Source: a virus. Taken from it: DNA of 28,098 bases. Positions 9,244-16,995 of the stretch are shown in pieces. The notes under the pieces are model-generated. The model was not told the DNA's origin, searched no databases, and saw only the letters and a list, made by a program, of their open reading frames with translations. Numbering within the stretch: the first letter of the stretch is position 1; each line of letters begins with the position of its first letter. The position numbers and the translations under genes are program-made. The stretch spans positions 1 to 28,098 of IMG/VR virus record IMGVR_UViG_3300030430_000921; one strand, written 5' to 3'.

Positions 9244-12200
9244 TGGGCGTTGTTAAATTTAAAGTAGGTGATGAAGAGCTTGGTTTTCAAATCAAAGGTG
9301 ACAAGCCAACATTTAGCGAACAATTAAAAATTGGTCGTTATCTTAAATCTTTAGAAAGTGGCGAAAATCTTGAAACAGCAGATGAAGAACCAACAGATCC
9401 TAAGTTACAGTTCGATGTAGAGACTGGCATAAAAAGTAATGCATTACGTTCAGCACTTGGTGTCGCTGAAACAAAAGAAGAAGAAGACGCTATTCTTAGA
9501 AAATTTGATTTAACAGATGATGATTTTTTAAGAGATAAACGTGGTAGACTTGCGTTAACGCCTACAGGTGCATCAAAGTTTGGTCAAGAGACAGACAAAA
9601 ATATATTGATAGATGAAGAAGGATTTAGTCGGTATGACTTTTCTGATTTATCTGGCATAGCACCAGAACTAATTGGTGGTGTGGGTGGTGCAATTTTGGG
9701 ATCAGTATTGTTACCTGGAGTAGGCACGGTGCTTGGCTCTGCATTAGGTGCAGGAGCTGGAGCAGGAGCAGGGCAAGCAGTCGAAGAACTAGGCGAAACT
9801 ATTGCTGGTGTGCAAAGACAAACACTATCTGAGGTTGGTAGTGATGTTGCAACTGAAGCAGCCATTGGTTTTATAGGTGATGGTTTGTTTGGATTACTTG
9901 GCAAAGCTTTCAGAGGCACTAAAGCTGCAATGAAACCAGGTAAAGATTTTACTGAAACTGAGTTGAAAACTGCTGGTAAGTCAATACAATCACCGTTAGA
10001 TGAGCAAGGTAGAATATACGCTGATGATCCAAGAATTGGTGTTTTAGCAGAAGAAGGTGATGTGGCGTTTGCAGGATTAAGAGATAAAATAAATCCACAA
10101 AAATTTGCAGATTTATCAGAACGTGAAAAATTAAGGTCAATTGAACGTGGTGGTTTTGGTTTACTGCCCACATTAACTGGTATAAGAGCACCATCACTTG
10201 TAGCTAGAATACAAGCTATTGGTGAGAAAATATTTAAAACTTCTGACCGCTTAAAGAATAACAACGACAGAATTAGACAAGTTGTTGATGCTTATAAAAA
10301 GCAGATTGGCGTAGGAGATGAAGTAACAACATCTGAAATAGGTGATATATTAGTTGAGGGTATTAAACAGGGTAACAAAAAGTTATTAGATCAACATAAA
10401 AAAGTTTCTGAAGATGTAGTGCAACATTTGAATGACACCGTTGATCAATTTACCAATGCAACCTTTAATAAATCAGGTGTCGAGGAAGATTTATTTGATA
10501 TTTTACAACAAACTTCAAAAAACACTGAGGACCTTGTAAAAGCAGAGTTTGAGGCTGTTGATAAAATATTAGCACAATCAGATTTAGCAACTAAAGAATT
10601 AGTGCCTTTAAAATCACTTGAAGATAAATTAAATACTTATTTAAGAAAATATCAAAGACGAATCAAAGGTAATACTCCTGATGGATTGCAAATAGAAAAT
10701 CTTGCAAGAATTTTATCTGGACAAGGCAAGATAGGCAAACAAGTTAAACTTAAAGGTAAAGTAAGTTTTGAAGAACTTTATGATATAAGACAAGCTTTAA
10801 GTGACATAAGAATGGATGGCAGGACATCTGGCACTGTAAGAAGTATGTTAACTAATTCTTCAAGGACTGGTATTTTAGATAATGTTGATCAAATTTTTAC
10901 AGATTTAGGTAGAGGTGGTATTACAAAAAAATTTATTGCTGGTAGAACTGGTGGTGAAGAGAGACTAATTGATACCGATGCTTTTAATATACTTACAAGA
11001 GATTTAGGCACTGATCAAGTAGATGAAATTAAAAAAGCTGGCGAGTCTTTTGCATCGGCTAGGGCAAAGTTTTTTGAAGCAAAGTCTGCACAAGAAAAAT
11101 TATTTGATAACGCAACAATTAAAAAGTTTGAAGCCATCGCAAGACGAGAAGGTGCTGATGCTGTTGATACACCAACATCAATTAATATATTCAAGGATAT
11201 AATAAAACCAAATAATGGCAGATTTGTTAAAAGAGCTTTAAATTATATTAAAGAATATGCTCCAGGTGATGTTAGTGGAGATGCTTTTGCTGAAAGATTT
11301 AGGCAGAGAGCTTTAAATCAATTTCTAAAAGATGCTGTTGAGACATCAAACTTAAACTCTGTGTCAAAAGATTTTAACGGTACAGCTTTTGCAAACGCTA
11401 TAAGAAACTTAGGTGACACAGGAGATGTGTTATTTGGTGCACAAAAGGATGATATATTAAGACTAGCAGATGAGTTTGATGCAGTAAATTTTAAAAACTT
11501 AAGTGCTGAAGATGCACTGACACAATTAGAAGGTTTGAATCCTAATGCAACTTTCTTAGATAATATGAAAGAATTGCAAAGAATACAAAAGCAACTTGAT
11601 GCACAAAAAGCAAATGAAATACAAAAGAAAGTTTTAGCAGGTGAGTTTAAAGAGATAGGACCGATTGAGACAGCCGAACTGTTAGTAAAACCTAATTCAT
11701 CAGCTAGAGATCTTAAAGGCATTGTTGACTATTACAAAACAAACAATGTTGAAGGCTATAACAAAATTAAAAGTTATTACATAAATCGTATGATTGACGA
11801 TTTTGGTGAGTCAGTTATGACTGATGGCAAAACACTTAATGCTTTTGCAGACAGACTATTAAGTCGTGCTAAGGACGGCAAACTACAGGTTGTATTTGGT
11901 GAACAGATGGGTAAAAGCATGGAAGAGTTTGCTAACATACTTAAATTTAATGCTAAATCCGCAGAGGGTGGTGATCTTGTTGCTGCTAATATAGCTGCCT
12001 CACCATTTCAAAATGTTGGTAAACTTATTAAGTTTTCGATACTTGGTCGTAAAATGTTATCTAAAGGATATTATGATGACATAGTAAAGCAATATAAAAA
12101 TGAGGTTAGAGACTTAAGAACACCAAGAGAAAAAGCTATGGTATTAGGTAATATTATTGCACAAACATTATCACAGTTGCCAGGGCAAACAATACAAGAG

Positions 12201-12479
12201 GGTTTAAACGAGGCAGAAAAACAAACAGAAGCTTTATTAGAAAGCACAGGTGTAACACAAAATTTATCACAACTTAGAGATCAATTAGGTCCTGCTATCC
12301 AGCAGACAAGATCCAGTGTAAATGAATTAAGGAATATAGCGTCTGCACCTAACATATCTCCACCAGCACAAGGCACACGGTTAGCAGGAGTTGATATAAC
12401 AAATCCAGCTAACGCATTGTCACTAGGTTTAAGTCCGCAAGATATGGCTATAGCACAAAGAACAAGAGGTACAGCATGA
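9243..12479 (+). CDS. Large internal virion / ejection protein
   Basis: The largest protein here, 1078 residues. After a charged ~135-residue N-terminus comes a Gly/Ala-zipper hydrophobic segment at roughly 140-180 ('GIAPELIGGVGGAILGSVLL', then 'GSALGAGAGAGAGQAVEELG'). A second hydrophobic stretch lies near 208-222 (AAIGFIGDGLFGLLGKAF). The rest is long, charged and helical. A glycine zipper followed by long helices is typical of podoviral proteins that insert into the envelope or form the ejection conduit. No transglycosylase motif was recognised. The stop overlaps the lysozyme start (ATGA), so ejection and lysis genes share one transcript. Confidence 0.62.
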   Translation: MGVVKFKVGDEELGFQIKGDKPTFSEQLKIGRYLKSLESGENLETADEEPTDPKLQFDVETGIKSNALRSALGVAETKEEEDAILRKFDLTDDDFLRDKRGRLALTPTGASKFGQETDKNILIDEEGFSRYDFSDLSGIAPELIGGVGGAILGSVLLPGVGTVLGSALGAGAGAGAGQAVEELGETIAGVQRQTLSEVGSDVATEAAIGFIGDGLFGLLGKAFRGTKAAMKPGKDFTETELKTAGKSIQSPLDEQGRIYADDPRIGVLAEEGDVAFAGLRDKINPQKFADLSEREKLRSIERGGFGLLPTLTGIRAPSLVARIQAIGEKIFKTSDRLKNNNDRIRQVVDAYKKQIGVGDEVTTSEIGDILVEGIKQGNKKLLDQHKKVSEDVVQHLNDTVDQFTNATFNKSGVEEDLFDILQQTSKNTEDLVKAEFEAVDKILAQSDLATKELVPLKSLEDKLNTYLRKYQRRIKGNTPDGLQIENLARILSGQGKIGKQVKLKGKVSFEELYDIRQALSDIRMDGRTSGTVRSMLTNSSRTGILDNVDQIFTDLGRGGITKKFIAGRTGGEERLIDTDAFNILTRDLGTDQVDEIKKAGESFASARAKFFEAKSAQEKLFDNATIKKFEAIARREGADAVDTPTSINIFKDIIKPNNGRFVKRALNYIKEYAPGDVSGDAFAERFRQRALNQFLKDAVETSNLNSVSKDFNGTAFANAIRNLGDTGDVLFGAQKDDILRLADEFDAVNFKNLSAEDALTQLEGLNPNATFLDNMKELQRIQKQLDAQKANEIQKKVLAGEFKEIGPIETAELLVKPNSSARDLKGIVDYYKTNNVEGYNKIKSYYINRMIDDFGESVMTDGKTLNAFADRLLSRAKDGKLQVVFGEQMGKSMEEFANILKFNAKSAEGGDLVAANIAASPFQNVGKLIKFSILGRKMLSKGYYDDIVKQYKNEVRDLRTPREKAMVLGNIIAQTLSQLPGQTIQEGLNEAEKQTEALLESTGVTQNLSQLRDQLGPAIQQTRSSVNELRNIASAPNISPPAQGTRLAGVDITNPANALSLGLSPQDMAIAQRTRGTA

Positions 12480-12925
12480 ACGTAGAACAGCTAAGAGACA
12501 CTCTCAAAGTTGATGAGGGCTGTGTAAATTCCATTTATTTAGATCACCTTAATTTACCCACGCTAGGAATTGGGCACCTTATTAATGAGTGGGATGAAGA
12601 ATATGGCAAGCCAGTTGGCACACCAGTATCAGAAGAACGTGTCAACGAATTATTTGAAAAAGATGTCCAGGTAACCTTAGAAGAGTGCGAACAATTATTC
12701 GGAAATTTTCAGGAGTTACCTGAAGAAGTACAGCAGATCTTAGCCAATATGATGTTTAATCTTGGCAGACCAAGGTTATCCAAATTTAGGAAACTTTGTA
12801 AAGCTGTGGCTGAGAGAAACTGGCAAGAATGTGCCGCCCAAATGCACGATTCAAAATGGAGAACACAAGTGCCAAATCGTGCCGAAAGATTAATCTCTCG
12901 TATGAAGGCTATTGATAGCACCTAA
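12476..12925 (+). CDS. T4-type lysozyme (endolysin, GH24)
   Basis: A 149-residue muramidase that hydrolyses the MurNAc-GlcNAc bond of peptidoglycan. The catalytic triad is visible with exact T4 lysozyme spacing: Glu14 in VDEG, Asp23 in YLDH and Thr29 in TLGIGH (Glu+9 = Asp, Asp+6 = Thr; Glu11/Asp20/Thr26 in T4). The C-terminal half has the family helices ('EVQQILANMMFNLGRPRLSKF' region, 'SKWRTQVPNRAERLISRM'). There is no signal peptide or membrane segment, so release should need a holin, and none is obvious beside it. The start is ATGA-coupled to the preceding gene. Its last 36 bases overlap the minus-strand gene at 12890-13102. Confidence 0.92.
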   Translation: MNVEQLRDTLKVDEGCVNSIYLDHLNLPTLGIGHLINEWDEEYGKPVGTPVSEERVNELFEKDVQVTLEECEQLFGNFQELPEEVQQILANMMFNLGRPRLSKFRKLCKAVAERNWQECAAQMHDSKWRTQVPNRAERLISRMKAIDST

Positions 12926-13102
12926 ACCTAAACTAGTAACTTTGTTTTTGTATTTACTATATTCCTCTTTATTAAACTCTCTATCTATCAATAAACCTAA
13001 TTGTTGTCTTATATTTCTTCTTTGATAATCACATATTTTATTTAATTTATCATAACTTTCTAAATCTATACCAACTGACTTGAATTTTGTTGTATCTGCC
13101 AT
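12890..13102 (-). CDS. Small ribbon-helix-helix (CopG/Arc-like) protein
   Basis: A 70-residue product starting MADTTKFKSVGIDLESYDKL. The pattern 'K-x-V-x-I-D-x-E-x-Y-D-K-L…YQRRNIRQQLGLLIDREF' is a classic RHH fold: one beta strand that pairs in the dimer to contact DNA, then two helices. The start at 13102 is supported by a strong ribosome binding site (GGGAGGT, six-base spacing) and a sigma70-like promoter at 13137-13165 on the same strand. A longer in-frame ORF upstream lacks such support. It converges on the lysozyme and starts 14 bases from the divergent DUF1064 gene. Likely a DNA-binding regulator or antitoxin-like protein; no toxin partner was seen. Confidence 0.72.
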   Translation of the reverse strand: MADTTKFKSVGIDLESYDKLNKICDYQRRNIRQQLGLLIDREFNKEEYSKYKNKVTSLGLGAINSLHTRD

Positions 13103-13115
13103 TACACTACCTCCC

Positions 13116-13496
13116 ATGTATGTCCATAATAAAAGAATTATAACCAGAAAAACCCGTAAACCCAACAAGTTTTTCGCAAAAAAAACTTTATTTATGGGAT
13201 TAAGTTTTGACTCCAAATGGGAGGCGGAGCGTTGGGGACAGTTAAAAGCTATGGAAAAAGCTGGTGTAGTTACACAGTTAGAACGTCAGATAAAGTTTGA
13301 GCTTAAAATTAACGATATAAAAATTTGTAATTACATTGCTGATTTTAGATACTTGCTGCAACAGGAAGATAAATCATTAATTCTTATAGTAGAGGATGCC
13401 AAAGGCATACAAACACCTGAATTTAAATTAAAAAAGAAAATGATGAAAGCTATACATGGTATAGACATTCATCTTTCTTATAAAAATAAACGATAA
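13116..13496 (+). CDS. DUF1064 phage nuclease-like protein (PD-(D/E)XK-like)
   Basis: A 126-residue protein matching the DUF1064 pattern: 'FDSKWEAERWGQLKAMEKAG', then 'YIADFRY…LIVEDAKGIQTPEFKLKKKMM'. The Glu of KWEAE, the Asp of ADFRY and the E-D-A-K element are the expected metal-binding residues of a restriction-endonuclease-like fold. Family members are proposed to be phage Holliday-junction resolvase-like nucleases; that role is inferred here. The start is uncertain because no clear ribosome binding site precedes ATG 13116 or ATG 13194. The family normally has a basic 'NKK…GxxFDS' lead-in, which favours 13116. The gene's 5' end overlies the promoter of the minus-strand RHH gene. Confidence 0.75.
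   Translation: MYVHNKRIITRKTRKPNKFFAKKTLFMGLSFDSKWEAERWGQLKAMEKAGVVTQLERQIKFELKINDIKICNYIADFRYLLQQEDKSLILIVEDAKGIQTPEFKLKKKMMKAIHGIDIHLSYKNKR
13137..13165 (-). promoter_or_regulatory. Sigma70-like promoter for minus-strand RHH gene
   Basis: On the minus strand TTGGGT (13165-13160), a 17-base spacer and a perfect TATAAT (13142-13137) lie about 35 bases upstream of the RHH start. The promoter sits inside the first codons of the divergent DUF1064 gene, so transcription of the two should interfere. Confidence 0.5.
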
Positions 13497-13516
13497 TTTC
13501 CAGGTACAATCATACT

Positions 13517-13538
13517 AGAGGGGGTCTTTACCCCCTCT
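13517..13538. terminator. G/C hairpin between convergent genes, possible bidirectional terminator
   Basis: A stem AGAGGGGGT / ACCCCCTCT (9 bp) closes a four-base CTTT loop between the DUF1064 gene (ends 13496) and the ParB-like gene on the other strand (ends 13631). It lacks a strong T-run on either side, so intrinsic termination may be inefficient. No gene is visible in the rest of the 134-base gap. Confidence 0.55.
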
Positions 13539-13630
13539 GTATAAGCCTTATATCAAGAATTTTTTTACGCATCTTCTCAATGGTAGTGGCAAATCATCCT
13601 GATAAAGTAATTTTGCAATTACCATACCAG

Positions 13631-14389
13631 TTACGACCTTTGATTATAAATCTTTAGTCTTATTCGTTTTTCTGGACTAGTTTTATGATTATATAATCTT
13701 TCTATACATAAGATAAAATCATTACGACTGCCTTGATTTGTCAACTTGGAAGAATAATTTCTAAGTCTATTTTCAAAGATACTCCAAACAAAATTTGGAT
13801 CATTCATCACAGAAATCATGGCACGAATAAAAGTTCCTTTTTTATATTTATCAAAGTATTCACCGACCTTTAATATAGATTTTGCAATATCTTTACCTTT
13901 TTCAAGATCATGCACCACAAAGTGCCCTTCCCTAAATTGAGCATAATCATAAGAATCAAGATAACCTTTGCCGTTTAACATTGCCAAAGAGTCGGATACA
14001 CTAAAATCATAAGTTCTAACAAACCACTCCAAGGTTACATAGTGCTTTGATCCTAACTTAAAATGAGACATCATGTACTCATTCATAGTCCACTTACGAT
14101 TAACAGAATTTAACTTTCGTATATCCTGAAGTGTAAGACCTTCTTTAACTATATAGTGAACTGGTAAACCTAAAACTTTATAAGCCTCAAGTCTATGCTG
14201 ACCATCACAAACTTCCATTTTTTCGTTGACGATTATAGGAATATTTAGATCTCTCTGATCTATTTGAGCAGATAAATCTTTAACATGCTTATTAACTACA
14301 TCTCTATTACCAACTAAGAAAGTAAACTTTTCATAGTCAGACGTTATATGTATTTTATTTTTATTAATATTTTGCAATTTTTTCTCCAT
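13631..14389 (-). CDS. ParB-like (ParB/Srx fold) protein
   Basis: A 252-residue protein with the ParB N-terminal signature: 'VVNKHVKDLSAQIDQRDLNI' followed by 'VCDGQHRLEAYKVLGLPVHY' (DGQHR at residues 62-66), the phosphate/nucleotide-contacting motif. The remaining ~170 residues are helical and unlike plasmid ParB DNA-binding domains. Phage ParB-like proteins of this size are often annotated as nucleases or methyltransferase-associated proteins; CTPase or nuclease activity cannot be decided here. The start shares a base with the upstream RHH gene's stop (TAATG), so the two are co-translated. It is transcribed against the rest of the genome. Confidence 0.78.
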   Translation of the reverse strand: MEKKLQNINKNKIHITSDYEKFTFLVGNRDVVNKHVKDLSAQIDQRDLNIPIIVNEKMEVCDGQHRLEAYKVLGLPVHYIVKEGLTLQDIRKLNSVNRKWTMNEYMMSHFKLGSKHYVTLEWFVRTYDFSVSDSLAMLNGKGYLDSYDYAQFREGHFVVHDLEKGKDIAKSILKVGEYFDKYKKGTFIRAMISVMNDPNFVWSIFENRLRNYSSKLTNQGSRNDFILCIERLYNHKTSPEKRIRLKIYNQRS

Positions 14390-14820
14390 TAGCTGAAAAT
14401 TGTCTTCATTTCTGCATCTTGCAATTTTTTAAGTTGCTCCTGCATTTTTCTTTTTTCTCGCCTGGCGTAGCGATAGTCTTTAGTCATTAAAGCAACAGTT
14501 GATGCTATTGATCTATTATCCTCCTTTGCAATCTTGACTAAATCCTCATACACGTTTCCATGAACATTAAGAGATTTAAATTTATTTTTCTCCTCTAACT
14601 CTTCAAGCTCATATATTGGCTCCATGTAATGACCATCTGGATCAGCAAATTCTTGTCGAAAAGAATTATGTAATTTTTGTTGAGCTTCTGAAATAGTGAG
14701 TAAACCATTTTCAGCATCCTCAATAATTTTTCTCGACACCTGATCCCAATTTAATTTTGGTTCTTCAACAAGCCTTTTTCTTATTCTAGGCTTACGAAAA
14801 ACCTTTTTTTCTTTACTCAT
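14389..14820 (-). CDS. Ribbon-helix-helix DNA-binding protein, operon partner of ParB-like gene
   Basis: A 143-residue protein. The N-terminal ~40 residues are very basic (KEKKVFRKPRIRKRLVEE). The C-terminal half carries an RHH-like segment, 'KSLNVHGNVYEDLVKIAKED' followed by 'NRSIASTVALMTKDYR', and then a charged helix. A strong ribosome binding site (AAGGAGG) lies six bases upstream of the ATG. It is coupled to the ParB-like gene by TAATG. RHH proteins paired with ParA/ParB-type genes commonly bind centromere or operator repeats, so autoregulation or partition is plausible, but no ParA is present in the window. Confidence 0.7.
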   Translation of the reverse strand: MSKEKKVFRKPRIRKRLVEEPKLNWDQVSRKIIEDAENGLLTISEAQQKLHNSFRQEFADPDGHYMEPIYELEELEEKNKFKSLNVHGNVYEDLVKIAKEDNRSIASTVALMTKDYRYARREKRKMQEQLKKLQDAEMKTIFS

Positions 14821-14853
14821 TTTTTGCCTCCTTTTAAATAAAATAAGTAATGT

Positions 14854-14869
14854 TATGTATAATTACATA
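14854..14869. promoter_or_regulatory. Inverted repeat, candidate RHH operator
   Basis: TATGTA-TAAT-TACATA is a 6-bp inverted repeat with a 4-base spacer. It lies in the divergent gap between the minus-strand RHH/ParB operon and the plus-strand replication operon, 34 bases upstream of the RHH start. Position and symmetry suit an autoregulatory site; binding is inferred. Confidence 0.4.
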
Positions 14870-14892
14870 GTATTAAATATTAATAATGCAAG

Positions 14893-14948
14893 AAAAAAAT
14901 AAAAAAAGATAGTTTTATTATTGACATTGTTGTAATGATGTCTATATT
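14893..14948 (+). promoter_or_regulatory. Promoter P1 of the replication operon (A-tract + TTGACA + GTAATGAT core)
   Basis: An A7-T-A7-G tract (14893-14908), as in an UP element, precedes TTGACA (14921-14926), a 16-base spacer and TATATT (14943-14948). The spacer and -10 form GTAATGATGTCTATAT (14932-14947), the first of five copies of a shared core. It drives the gene starting at 14989. Confidence 0.75.
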
Positions 14949-14988
14949 GAGTAATGCAAGTAGAAATTTAAACGAAAGTGAGGTTAGT

Positions 14989-15423
14989 ATGGATATGAAT
15001 TTCTATAACATGAATGATGCACAGCTTCTGGAGGCTAAGTTAACACTTAAGCGTCAGATGGATGAGCATAAAGCAAAGATGGAAGAGCTTAACAGTCTTT
15101 TGCAGGCTAGGTTTTTTTCTGTTGCTCGTGAAGAATTGCAGCGACAGGGTAAAGACTTCGGTACTACAACTGTATTCTCTGAACAAGAAGAGAAAGTTAA
15201 GGTCTCTATCAATAAAAAAGTAACGTGGGATCAACAACTACTTCGTCAAGCTTTTGATAATATGGATGTTGAAGATGCAAGGCACTATGCCAAGATTACT
15301 TATGGTGTTGAGGAGCGTAAATATACAAATGCACCTCCTGGCATTATAGATCAACTTCAGCCTGCCAGAACTGTAGAGCAAGGCACAGTAAATATTGATC
15401 TCGTTCAAACAGAGGAGGCTTAA
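14989..15423 (+). CDS. Coiled-coil protein heading the recombination operon
   Basis: A 144-residue protein starting MDMNFYNMNDAQLLEAKLTL. The ATG at 14989 follows GAGG by five bases. The upstream in-frame ATG at 14935 lies inside promoter P1 and is rejected. Residues 10-50 form a charged heptad-like helix (LEAKLTLKRQMDEHKAKMEE). The remainder contains 'KVKVSINKKVTWDQQLLRQA' followed by 'FDNMDVEDARHYAKITYGVE', a pattern of small phage proteins encoded just before Sak4-like ATPases. It ends directly at the ATPase start. It is perhaps a recombination accessory factor; that is inferred from neighbours. Confidence 0.65.
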   Translation: MDMNFYNMNDAQLLEAKLTLKRQMDEHKAKMEELNSLLQARFFSVAREELQRQGKDFGTTTVFSEQEEKVKVSINKKVTWDQQLLRQAFDNMDVEDARHYAKITYGVEERKYTNAPPGIIDQLQPARTVEQGTVNIDLVQTEEA

Positions 15424-16287
15424 ATGGCTTTGGAGATAATCACTGCCGAGCAACGTATGGCAGAAAAGAGAGGTCATAAGATGGTCATCTGTGGTCAAAG
15501 TGGTGTGGGCAAGACAACTCTTGCCCGTACACTTGATCCAGATAAGACTTTATTTATTGATCTTGAGGCAGGTGATACTGCCATTAAAGATTTTCCTATT
15601 GATGTAATAAGACCAAAAACATGGCAAGAGTGTCGTGATTTTGTTTGTTATATCGGTGGAGTAAATCCATCTTTATCAAGAGAGCCGTATGACTCAATTC
15701 ATTATGAACGAGTGATGCAAGAGTTTGGTGACAAGCTTGTCCAGATGAACAAGTATGATACTATTTTTGTTGATAGTATAACTGTTGCTGGTCGATTGTG
15801 TTTTCAATATTGCATGTCACATCCAGATAATATTATTGAAAGATCTGGTAAAGTTGATACTCGTGCCGCATATGGTATGCACGGTAGAGAGATGATGGGT
15901 TGGCTTACACATCTACAACACATTAGAGACAAGAATGTAATTTTAGTTGGCATACTTGACTCTAAGATAGATGAATATGGTCGCACTAATTATGAGTTGC
16001 AGATTGAAGGATCTAAAACTGCGAGAGAACTACCTGGCATTGTTGATGAAGTTATAACAATGACAGTGATGGGTGGAGCAGATAATGTAAAACCCTATAG
16101 AGCTTTCGTGTGTCAAACTCTTAATGAGTGGGGATACCCAGCTAAAGATAGATCTGGAAAGCTTGACGTAATGGAAGAGCCACATTTAGGTAGGCTTATC
16201 AACAAGCTTAACGGTCAGACAGATAAAAAGGACTTAAATTTTGTTAGTCCGCAATCACAACCAACACAGAAGGGAGAAGTACAGTGA
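15424..16287 (+). CDS. Sak4-like RecA-fold ATPase (single-strand annealing/recombination)
   Basis: A 287-residue P-loop ATPase. Walker A is GQSGVGKTT (residues 24-32) and Walker B is TIFVDS (113-118). The compact core without an N-terminal extension suits phage Sak4/AAA_24 recombinases, which anneal or exchange single strands with help from a phage SSB. The next gene is SSB-like, the usual pairing. GAGGAGG lies about six bases upstream of the ATG, which follows the previous stop directly. The C-terminus ends in a Gln/Lys-rich tail. The protein acts in cytoplasmic phage DNA replication and repair. Family confidence is high, the exact activity inferred. Confidence 0.85.
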   Translation: MALEIITAEQRMAEKRGHKMVICGQSGVGKTTLARTLDPDKTLFIDLEAGDTAIKDFPIDVIRPKTWQECRDFVCYIGGVNPSLSREPYDSIHYERVMQEFGDKLVQMNKYDTIFVDSITVAGRLCFQYCMSHPDNIIERSGKVDTRAAYGMHGREMMGWLTHLQHIRDKNVILVGILDSKIDEYGRTNYELQIEGSKTARELPGIVDEVITMTVMGGADNVKPYRAFVCQTLNEWGYPAKDRSGKLDVMEEPHLGRLINKLNGQTDKKDLNFVSPQSQPTQKGEVQ

Positions 16288-16889
16288 TTGATTTAAATAA
16301 CATAAGTGGTGGAGGAGGCTCAGATTTCGAGTTGATTCCAGATGGCACAATTGCCAGAGCAATTATTACTATTAAACCTAATGCAGTTACAATGCCTGAG
16401 TTTAGTAATACTCCAATATTTAGGGCATCACAAACTACTTCATCAAAGTGGCTTGAAGTAGAGTATACAATAATTGGTGGTCAGTTTGATAAACGTAAGT
16501 TTTGGACTAATCACTTTTTTGATGGTGATGCCAAAGATGATAATGGTGTATCCAAGTCAAGAAAGATTGGATTGCAGTGGTTGAAAGCAGTTGTTGAAAG
16601 TCATAATAATATTTCAGCAATGGACGCTTCGCCAGAGGCTCAAGCAGTCAGACAAATAGATATGCAAAAAGGTGGAGTAGCTTCTATCAATGGCATGAAT
16701 GTTTGTGTTAAAATTGGCATTGAGAAATCAAACGATCAACAATATGCTGATAAGAATAAATGCAGAATTGTAATGACACAAGGTATGGAAGGTTACATAC
16801 CAAGTGGTTCTGTTAATCCATCACCAATGGGGGGCGGCACTCCACCAGCAACAAATGGTGGCAACACTGTTCCAGATTGGGCAAAGTAG
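16284..16889 (+). CDS. DUF669-like single-stranded DNA-binding protein
   Basis: A 201-residue protein starting at GTG 16284, overlapping the previous stop as GTGA, with GGGAG seven bases upstream. The core reads 'IPDGTIARAIITIKPNAVTM', 'SSKWLEVEYTIIGGQFDKRK', 'KIGLQWLKAVVES' and 'MNVCVKIGIEKSNDQQYADK', matching DUF669-type phage OB-fold proteins. The C-terminus is Gly/Pro/Asn-rich and ends PDWAK, a flexible SSB-like tail. Coupling to the Sak4-like ATPase suggests they act as an annealing pair on single-stranded DNA. Confidence 0.75.
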   Translation: MIDLNNISGGGGSDFELIPDGTIARAIITIKPNAVTMPEFSNTPIFRASQTTSSKWLEVEYTIIGGQFDKRKFWTNHFFDGDAKDDNGVSKSRKIGLQWLKAVVESHNNISAMDASPEAQAVRQIDMQKGGVASINGMNVCVKIGIEKSNDQQYADKNKCRIVMTQGMEGYIPSGSVNPSPMGGGTPPATNGGNTVPDWAK

Positions 16890-16901
16890 TGATGGAAAGA
16901 A

Positions 16902-16974
16902 TTGCAGGGGCTAACTGACCTTAGTCTACTTGCAACTCGCTTGGGTAGTGCGAGTGCCCTAAAACTACCCACCA
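16902..16974 (+). ncRNA. Structured leader RNA with H-type pseudoknot
   Basis: In the 106-base gap before the zinc-finger gene, TTGCA (16902-16906) pairs with TGCAA (16931-16935) around a hairpin GGCTAA/TTAGTC (16909-16914 with 16921-16926). Next, ACTCGC (16935-16940) pairs with GCGAGT (16950-16955), while the loop bases GGGTAGT (16943-16949) pair with ACTACCC (16964-16970). This gives interleaved 6- and 7-bp stems, two bases in loop 1, none between stems, and GCCCTAAA in loop 3. The 3' end reads ACCA. It lies about 10 bases before the ribosome binding site. The geometry is visible; a riboswitch or translational-control role is inferred, and no known class was recognised. Confidence 0.6.
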
Positions 16975-16995
16975 TCTATAGCCAGTGAGGATCTT

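Noticed and set aside
9584-10264. 226-codon minus-strand ORF inside the large virion protein
   Set aside because: Composition (Pro/Ser/Ala runs) mirrors the Gly/Ala-rich sense gene; no ribosome binding site or promoter.
14935-14988. ATG 14935 as start of the coiled-coil gene
   Set aside because: It lies within promoter P1, upstream of the expected transcription start; ATG 14989 has a proper ribosome binding site.
16943-16974. tRNA gene ending in ACCA
   Set aside because: The 7-bp helix plus ACCA looks like an acceptor stem, but there is no room for anticodon and T arms; a pseudoknot explains the pairing better.
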